Below, one piece after another: positions 15,095-19,830 of a stretch of 19,830 nt of DNA. The notes below the pieces were generated by a model. That model had not been told where the DNA came from, did not search any database, and saw nothing but the letters and a program-made list of their open reading frames with translations. The DNA comes from Lachnospiraceae bacterium. GTDB taxonomy: Bacteria > Bacillota > Clostridia > Lachnospirales > Lachnospiraceae. Position 1 is the stretch's first letter, and every line of letters begins with the position of its first letter. The translations under genes and the position numbers were made by a program. The stretch is from assembly GCA_900770325.1 (NCBI GenBank), contig CAAGKE010000035.1:1-19830 (forward strand), read 5' to 3'.

Positions 15095-16000
15095 TTAAAT
15101 CCTGACTTTTCTGTAATCTAATTTTTTCATCGTCTCCAACAGCGCCTTTTCCTGTTCTGCTGTAAGATTTTCCATCGGTCTGCGCATTTTTGTAGTTGCA
15201 ATCACACCTTCATCCTTTAGAATCACCTTATATGCGGCAATATTATTGATTGCACACATTGTTGCATTCAAAATATTGGTTCTTCTTTGAAGTTTTGTTG
15301 CAAGATCAAAATCTTTCTTTTGCAGAGCATCCCAAAGAGCGGCATAGTGTTCAGGAATACACATGGCATTTCCCGAAACAACCCCGTCTCCTCCCACCGC
15401 AACAACTGCTTCAAACAAATGATCAGGACCAACAAGGACACTGAACTTTTCATTATTAACTGTCATTAATTGCTGAAGTCTGGTCATATCCGGATAACTG
15501 TATTTTGCCCCCACAACATTACTGCATTCTGCCACTACCATCTCACAGGTTTCTTTTGTAAGATCGTTAATTGCATTTTGCTTAATGCCGTATAGATACA
15601 TTGGGAAATCTTCAGGAACACTTTTCGCGATTGCAATATAATAATCCGCAATACCTCTTTCGCTGATGGAATAAAAAGACGGTGTTACTACACCTATGCC
15701 ATCAGCCCCAATGGAAACAGCATGTTGAGCCAGCTCAATAGTATCCTTCAAATTCCATGCACCAACATGTACAAATACCGGGATGCGTCCGGCTGTATGC
15801 TTTACAACGACTTCTGCAATTTGTTTACGCTCAGCAACAGATAAATACATCATCTCACCTGTTGTTCCACATGGATAAAGACACTGCAATCCTGCATCAA
15901 TACAATGATCCGTCAGCCTCTTGAGAGACTCAACATCCACAGTATCTTCTTCTGTTAATGGTGTTATCATGGGAATTACCGTTCCAAATAATTTCTGCAT
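15095..16000 (-). CDS. DapA/NAL-superfamily aldolase or dehydratase
   Basis: A class I TIM-barrel lyase of 301 residues that forms a Schiff base with an oxo acid. GTTGEMMYLS (45-54) is the substrate-carboxylate loop. Lys166 in GAKYS is the Schiff-base lysine. Tyr137 in YLYGIKQ occupies the place of the catalytic tyrosine, but the usual YNxP sequence after it is missing, so this is unlikely to be a housekeeping dihydrodipicolinate synthase. In context it probably cleaves or dehydrates a 2-keto-3-deoxy sugar acid to pyruvate or a semialdehyde. A longer reading frame exists upstream, but AAGGATA fits the ATG at 16000. It lies between a Gfo/Idh dehydrogenase and the MDR dehydrogenase. Confidence 0.88.
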   Translation of the reverse strand: MQKLFGTVIPMITPLTEEDTVDVESLKRLTDHCIDAGLQCLYPCGTTGEMMYLSVAERKQIAEVVVKHTAGRIPVFVHVGAWNLKDTIELAQHAVSIGADGIGVVTPSFYSISERGIADYYIAIAKSVPEDFPMYLYGIKQNAINDLTKETCEMVVAECSNVVGAKYSYPDMTRLQQLMTVNNEKFSVLVGPDHLFEAVVAVGGDGVVSGNAMCIPEHYAALWDALQKKDFDLATKLQRRTNILNATMCAINNIAAYKVILKDEGVIATTKMRRPMENLTAEQEKALLETMKKLDYRKVRI

Positions 16001-16041
16001 TTGTATATCCTTCTTTCTTTTATTATTTTCTTTTTCAGGCT

Positions 16042-17211
16042 TTAAACCAGATATTTCTCCAGATTGACAGCACATCTTTTTTCAGCCGACAAATAAGCCG
16101 CATATACCACAATTAATGTTTCTTTTGCCAAATTAAAATCCGACTGCGGTTTACGTCCACAGGCAACACATTCCAGGAAATCCTGTAACTGTCCAACATA
16201 TCCCCTGATCACATCTTCTATCACTAACGCATTTTGCCATCCGATGTTCCTATCATTTTTCTCCATAATGGATACATGTTCTCCATTTACATCGTCAGCC
16301 CAATATGTCTCCAGCAGATTGTTGGGAGTCATGTTTACGCGATACACCGCATCATTGCCATATATTTCCATTTGATTATAAATTTGACTTAAAAAAATAT
16401 CTCCTGAAGAAATACTTGCCTTCGTATTGTCAGTAAATGTAATGATAACCTGAGCCCAGTCTTCAACATCATCCGATCTGACCGCCAGAGCTTTTTTCTC
16501 TTCCGCAGTTTTCTTTCCGGCAAGGCATTCACAATCGCATAAAACAGATTTGATTCCAAATGTTTGGCATTTCCGGAGCATTTCCTGTTTTTTAAGATAA
16601 AGAGCCGCTGCAATTGGGTGTGTGCCCTGTCGTATTAAAGTTCCTCCGCCATTTGAAGACCATCTCGCAGCATGACTGGCATGCGAACCTTTGTGTCCGG
16701 TATGACCATATATTGCCAGCAGATCTGTTTTTTTCTCCTTTATCAGCTCTGCCATTCTCATAAACGGAGGACTGTAGATCCAGTTCTCTGCATAACAAAG
16801 GATTGTTCTGCTTTCCTGAAGTTGGATTTCGATTTTCTTCAGATTTTCATACACTTCATCCAACATCAGCTGCTTTGGATCATTCCCAGGAAGCAGGTTT
16901 CCATGCCCAAAATACCCAATCAAAGGTTTTTCGCAAATAATGTGTTTACCTGCTTTTAAAGCTTTTTCTATCATATCATAATGTAACGCAGGAGGTGTCA
17001 CAATATCAATAACATCCACTTCCTCATCCTGTAATACATCTTCGAAGCATGCTGTATATTGCTCGAAATGATACGCAGCAGCAAATTCACACAAATCAGG
17101 CTCCAGTGAACATACTGTCTTTAACCGAAAAGGTATATTACATACTTTATGATAACTGCGGGCATGCATGCTTCCTGCCCACCCGGTCCCTATCAAAGCA
17201 ACAACCACCAT
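16042..17211 (-). CDS. Gfo/Idh/MocA-family oxidoreductase (first type)
   Basis: An NAD(P)-dependent dehydrogenase of 389 residues acting on sugars or sugar derivatives. The Rossmann motif GTGWAGSMH (8-16) opens the protein, and the catalytic EKPL is at 94-97. IRQGTHPIAAALYL matches the region carrying the proton-relay histidine. It is longer than the neighbouring paralogue and shares little with it beyond the fold, so the two probably catalyse different steps. The ATG at 17211 has a GAGGAGGAG site that overlaps the stop of the upstream gene 10 bases away; an earlier frame start at 17238 lies inside that gene. Confidence 0.9.
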   Translation of the reverse strand: MVVVALIGTGWAGSMHARSYHKVCNIPFRLKTVCSLEPDLCEFAAAYHFEQYTACFEDVLQDEEVDVIDIVTPPALHYDMIEKALKAGKHIICEKPLIGYFGHGNLLPGNDPKQLMLDEVYENLKKIEIQLQESRTILCYAENWIYSPPFMRMAELIKEKKTDLLAIYGHTGHKGSHASHAARWSSNGGGTLIRQGTHPIAAALYLKKQEMLRKCQTFGIKSVLCDCECLAGKKTAEEKKALAVRSDDVEDWAQVIITFTDNTKASISSGDIFLSQIYNQMEIYGNDAVYRVNMTPNNLLETYWADDVNGEHVSIMEKNDRNIGWQNALVIEDVIRGYVGQLQDFLECVACGRKPQSDFNLAKETLIVVYAAYLSAEKRCAVNLEKYLV

Positions 17212-17221
17212 ATGCTCCTCC

Positions 17222-18205
17222 TCAGTTTTCTTTTGCAAGATGATTCATATCATCGAGAATCTTTCTGACCGGAAGCAGTTCCTCCAGTCCGGCATAGGGT
17301 TTCTCATTATCCAAATACTGGCGCAGTGTTTCAATCGTATAAATAGCATAATAAACATCACTGTCTGTATTCATTTCAATCTTTACGGTGTCTTTTCCAA
17401 AAACTCTTTTTTCAAAACAATTGTCACCAAGTGTGTAATATCCGTTCTTTGTTACAATATTCCATCTGTTGTCTCTCTGTTCCTGATCCATTGGATAAGC
17501 ATACCCCGTTTCCAGCAAAAGCGTTGCTCCACTGGTAAGTTTAACCAATGACGTTGCATATGTTTCAATATCGTATTTACTTGCGTAATGATAGGAACTT
17601 GCGAGAACATCTCCGGCACTGGAATTCGTAAGATATAATGCCATATCAATAAAATGCACTCCCAGGTTTGTCATGCATCCGCCGCCTGCTGTCTTCGTAT
17701 CCAGCATCCACGGAGAGGTCGTTTCATATCGGCTGGTAGGTCCTGCGACAAACTTAAATGCCATATGAAGAATATCTTTCGGTGCAACCTCTTTTTTGAA
17801 CTCCTGTATCAGATTGCTGTACCGCCAGACAAATGGTATCGCACAGAAAACTCCTTCTTTTTCGGCTGCCTTTATTACATCTTCAACATCTCTGCTGCAT
17901 AACCCCAATGGTTTTTCAATGGAAAACGGAATTTTCCTGTCTATTAATTTATGGGCCAGTCCCGGCATTTTGTCATGAGGAGAAAATGCAAATACAAATT
18001 CTGGTTTTACTTCCTCAAGAAGCTGATCTTCGTCTGTATACCATGCACATCCAATCATTTCTGCCAGTGCTCTTACTTTCTTTTCATCAGGATCGGACAT
18101 CGCAACAATATTCATTTTCTGTGTATCAGCTGCTCTCAAATATAGCGGAACATGCCAATGACTGACTCCAATAAAAGCAATTCTCAGTGTCTCTATTGTT
18201 TTCAT
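17222..18205 (-). CDS. Gfo/Idh/MocA-family oxidoreductase (second type)
   Basis: A 327-residue NAD(P)-dependent sugar dehydrogenase relative. The nucleotide loop reads FIGVSHWHV (11-19) in place of the usual GxGxxG, a variant in which only the first glycine is kept. The catalytic EKPLG is at 97-101, and GGCMTNLGVHFIDMALYL carries the GxHxxD motif typical of the family's active site. AAGGAGGAA upstream of the ATG is a strong site. It directly follows the dctP hairpin and overlaps signals with the next Gfo/Idh gene. Pairs of different Gfo/Idh enzymes often act in oxidation-reduction steps on C3 or C5 of a sugar; the substrate here is unknown. Confidence 0.88.
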   Translation of the reverse strand: MKTIETLRIAFIGVSHWHVPLYLRAADTQKMNIVAMSDPDEKKVRALAEMIGCAWYTDEDQLLEEVKPEFVFAFSPHDKMPGLAHKLIDRKIPFSIEKPLGLCSRDVEDVIKAAEKEGVFCAIPFVWRYSNLIQEFKKEVAPKDILHMAFKFVAGPTSRYETTSPWMLDTKTAGGGCMTNLGVHFIDMALYLTNSSAGDVLASSYHYASKYDIETYATSLVKLTSGATLLLETGYAYPMDQEQRDNRWNIVTKNGYYTLGDNCFEKRVFGKDTVKIEMNTDSDVYYAIYTIETLRQYLDNEKPYAGLEELLPVRKILDDMNHLAKEN

Positions 18206-18225
18206 AATTCCTCCTTATACAGGAA

Positions 18226-18248
18226 GCGAGGGGCTACAAACCCCTCGC
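18226..18248 (-). promoter_or_regulatory. Stem-loop after dctP
   Basis: GCGAGGGG (18226-18233) pairs perfectly with CCCCTCGC (18241-18248), with a 7-base loop. On the - strand it is followed by TTCCTGTATAA, not a real T-run. Hairpins at this position after binding-protein genes commonly keep the upstream mRNA stable or stop part of the transcripts, so that the binding protein is made in excess. Confidence 0.65.
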
Positions 18249-18287
18249 ACTCTGATAAATCATCAGATGTGACTAAATATCCTCATA

Positions 18288-19304
18288 TCAGTCCTTATAG
18301 TTTTCACGAACAGAGCAAAGAAGTTCATACAGAGCATTCTGATCTTCCGTTGCAGAAGCGAGGAATTCGTCAACAACGCTCTGAGTTGCTTCAATAAAGA
18401 GATTTTTGTCGACTTCTGTAATCTCAACGCCCTGAGCTTCCAGCTCTTTCAGTGCAGCTTCTTCAGCATCCGGCCATAATTCGGTATTGTACCATTCTGT
18501 GTAGCGCTGTCCGGCTGAAATAATTGCTTCCTGATTCTCTGCGGACAGACTGTCATACCATGCTTTGGAAATGACTACAGGATCCGGAATAGAAAACTGT
18601 TCTGTCAGAGAAAGGTACTTAGCAACTTCCTGCATACCATTTGCAAGAATTACAGGTGCAGAGTTTTCAAGGCCATCAATGGTTCCCTGCTGAAGAGCAG
18701 TATAAACTTCACCCCAGGCCATAGGAGTAGCTGCAGCGCCCATAGCATTGATAGTGCCTGCAAGAACAGGATCCTGCATACATCTGATCTTTAACCCATT
18801 CAAATCTTCCGGTGAATTAACTGTATGTTTTGAGTTCAGAATGCTTCTTGTTCCAAGATTCTGCCATGCAATGATCATCATGCCGTATTTTTCAGCGTTT
18901 TCTTCCAGAAAAGAAGAAACTGCCTCATCCGTAAGTGTTCCAATCGCCTGATTTTCGCTGATCCACATATAGGGAAGAGAGAACACGGACCACATTTCAT
19001 CATAGTTTGAAAAATCTGTTGCTGCAAATTCACTCATTTCGATTGTTCCAGCAATCATACCTTCCATGGAAGCGATTTTATCTCCCAGCTGTGATGACGG
19101 ATACAATTCCATCTGAATTCTTCCATCACTCTCTTCATTAATGAATTCACCCAGTTTATTAATTCCATCCGCCTGTGTTCCGGTAGCTGGGAATGTTGCA
19201 GAAAACTTTGCTGTAATAACTTCTTCTGCATTTACCATCATTGCAGAAAACATAGTTGCTGCTAATACTGTTGCCGCCATAATAGATACATTTCTTTTCC
19301 TCAT
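18288..19304 (-). CDS. dctP: TRAP transporter solute-binding protein (DctP family)
   Basis: Extracytoplasmic substrate-binding subunit of a tripartite ATP-independent transporter for organic or sugar acids, 338 residues. An N-terminal signal peptide (MRKRN followed by a hydrophobic core) ends at VNA-EE near residue 26, a signal peptidase I site with no lipobox cysteine. Family motifs are SQLGDKIASMEGMIAGTIEM, KIRCMQ with Arg174, the residue that normally binds the ligand carboxylate, and GEVYTALQQGTIDGLEN (198-214). CGGAGGG precedes the ATG. No dctQ or dctM membrane genes follow it in the operon, so they must lie upstream of the window, elsewhere, or be absent. The conserved arginine argues for an acidic ligand. 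Confidence 0.93.
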   Translation of the reverse strand: MRKRNVSIMAATVLAATMFSAMMVNAEEVITAKFSATFPATGTQADGINKLGEFINEESDGRIQMELYPSSQLGDKIASMEGMIAGTIEMSEFAATDFSNYDEMWSVFSLPYMWISENQAIGTLTDEAVSSFLEENAEKYGMMIIAWQNLGTRSILNSKHTVNSPEDLNGLKIRCMQDPVLAGTINAMGAAATPMAWGEVYTALQQGTIDGLENSAPVILANGMQEVAKYLSLTEQFSIPDPVVISKAWYDSLSAENQEAIISAGQRYTEWYNTELWPDAEEAALKELEAQGVEITEVDKNLFIEATQSVVDEFLASATEDQNALYELLCSVRENYKD

Positions 19305-19365
19305 AAAAAACCCTCCGTTATAATATAATTTTATTTTTTCCTGCTGTGCAGGATAGGCTCATTCT

Positions 19366-19830
19366 TTATACAATTTTTTTAAAGCACTCTTTTAAATAAT
19401 CTGCTGACTTCTTCATACCAATGGATGCGTCCGGAATATCATCCGGATGCCATCTCCTTTCATATTCCAGCGACAGCCATCCTTCATACCCTTTATCATG
19501 CATCATCTGAAGAATATCCTGCCATGGCAGGCAGCCTTCCCCAACGATTCTGGTATAAACATTTCGATCCTCTTCTTTTGGATGTGATACCTCGTCTGAC
19601 ACAAAAGAGATATCTCCCGTTTTAAATACCAGATCTTTGACATGAGTATACAGAATTTTTTTCATCTGTAAGTTGATTGCATCCTGATAATCCTCCTGCA
19701 AAGTAAATGCCAGGTTCGCCTGATCATAGAGGATTCCGACATTGGGATGATCCACCTTTTCCGCGACTTCAATACTCTGAGCTGCCGAAACAGTCATTGT
19801 GTTGAAATGATTCTCGCATACCAAATATAC
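19366..19830 (-). CDS. Sugar phosphate isomerase/epimerase (TIM barrel, AP endonuclease 2 family), C-terminal part
   Basis: The 154 visible codons are the C-terminal half of a xylose-isomerase-like TIM-barrel protein; the start lies beyond the window edge. Metal-ligand-type motifs are CENH near the visible beginning, GILYDQANL (Asp), LYTHVKD (His) and WLSLEYERRW (Glu). These are consistent with the divalent-metal centre of sugar isomerases, epimerases and IolE-like dehydratases. It ends 61 bases before dctP on the same strand, so it is probably part of the same operon and acts on a keto sugar or keto acid. The exact reaction cannot be read from this fragment. Confidence 0.83.
   Translation of the reverse strand, partial: VYLVCENHFNTMTVSAAQSIEVAEKVDHPNVGILYDQANLAFTLQEDYQDAINLQMKKILYTHVKDLVFKTGDISFVSDEVSHPKEEDRNVYTRIVGEGCLPWQDILQMMHDKGYEGWLSLEYERRWHPDDIPDASIGMKKSADYLKECFKKIV

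Noticed and set aside
19340..19354. Small hairpin TCCTGC/GCAGGA between the isomerase gene and dctP, considered as a terminator
   Set aside because: On the - strand it is followed by A-rich rather than T-rich sequence, so it cannot act as an intrinsic terminator; no promoter with a proper -35 box was found after it.
1..19830. Search for CRISPR arrays, tRNA or rRNA genes, integrases and toxin-antitoxin pairs
   Set aside because: No regularly spaced repeats, no tRNA- or rRNA-like sequence and no matching protein motifs were seen by eye.

Overview
The window looks like a chromosomal segment of a monoderm clostridium, most likely a member of the Lachnospiraceae. The grounds are strong AGGAGG-type ribosome binding sites, frequent GTG and TTG starts, a solitary Firmicutes-type murG, and a Tad-type pilus locus with families common in that group (DUF5702, Flp1-type pilin, and an FHA protein with a DUF6382-like N-terminus). 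No rRNA, tRNA, CRISPR array or phage gene was seen. Family calls come from reading motifs; no database was searched.

Left part (1-2640): a structured repeat truncated by the window edge (1-108) lies upstream of murG on the + strand. murG converges with a rhomboid protease-HIT hydrolase operon on the - strand. That operon has its own promoter and a large terminator hairpin lies between the two units.

Centre (2774-13650): an 11-gene Tad/Flp pilus operon, all on the - strand, is read from a clear TTGCAT-17-TACAAT promoter at 13619-13647. In transcription order it holds an A24 prepilin peptidase, a CpaE/TadZ ATPase, the CpaF/TadA motor ATPase, TadB, TadC with a large extracytoplasmic insert, the Flp pilin, a DUF5702 protein, a TadE-like pseudopilin with two Cys motifs, a second A24 peptidase, a second TadE-like pseudopilin, and the FHA/DUF6382 membrane protein. 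Two RNA-structure signals bracket the pilin gene: a 13-bp stem-loop directly after the tadC stop, and a roughly 180-bp structured repeat directly after the pilin. That repeat is related to the one at the window start and may derive from an IS200/IS605-type element.

Right part (14048-19830): a carbohydrate-acid catabolic operon on the - strand that looks more AT-rich to the eye. In transcription order it holds a TIM-barrel sugar isomerase/epimerase (cut by the window edge), a TRAP solute-binding protein (DctP), two different Gfo/Idh/MocA dehydrogenases, a DapA/NAL-superfamily lyase and a zinc-dependent MDR dehydrogenase. It closes with a good intrinsic terminator at 13925-13976. The likely logic is capture of an acidic sugar, oxidation and isomerisation, then aldol cleavage or dehydration. 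The substrate cannot be read from sequence, and no TRAP permease genes (dctQ, dctM) are in view.

The least explained features are the dispersed structured repeat and its scattered fragments, the RNA structures around the pilin gene, the unusual pseudopilin with tandem YH-C-C motifs, and the unassigned sugar-acid operon.
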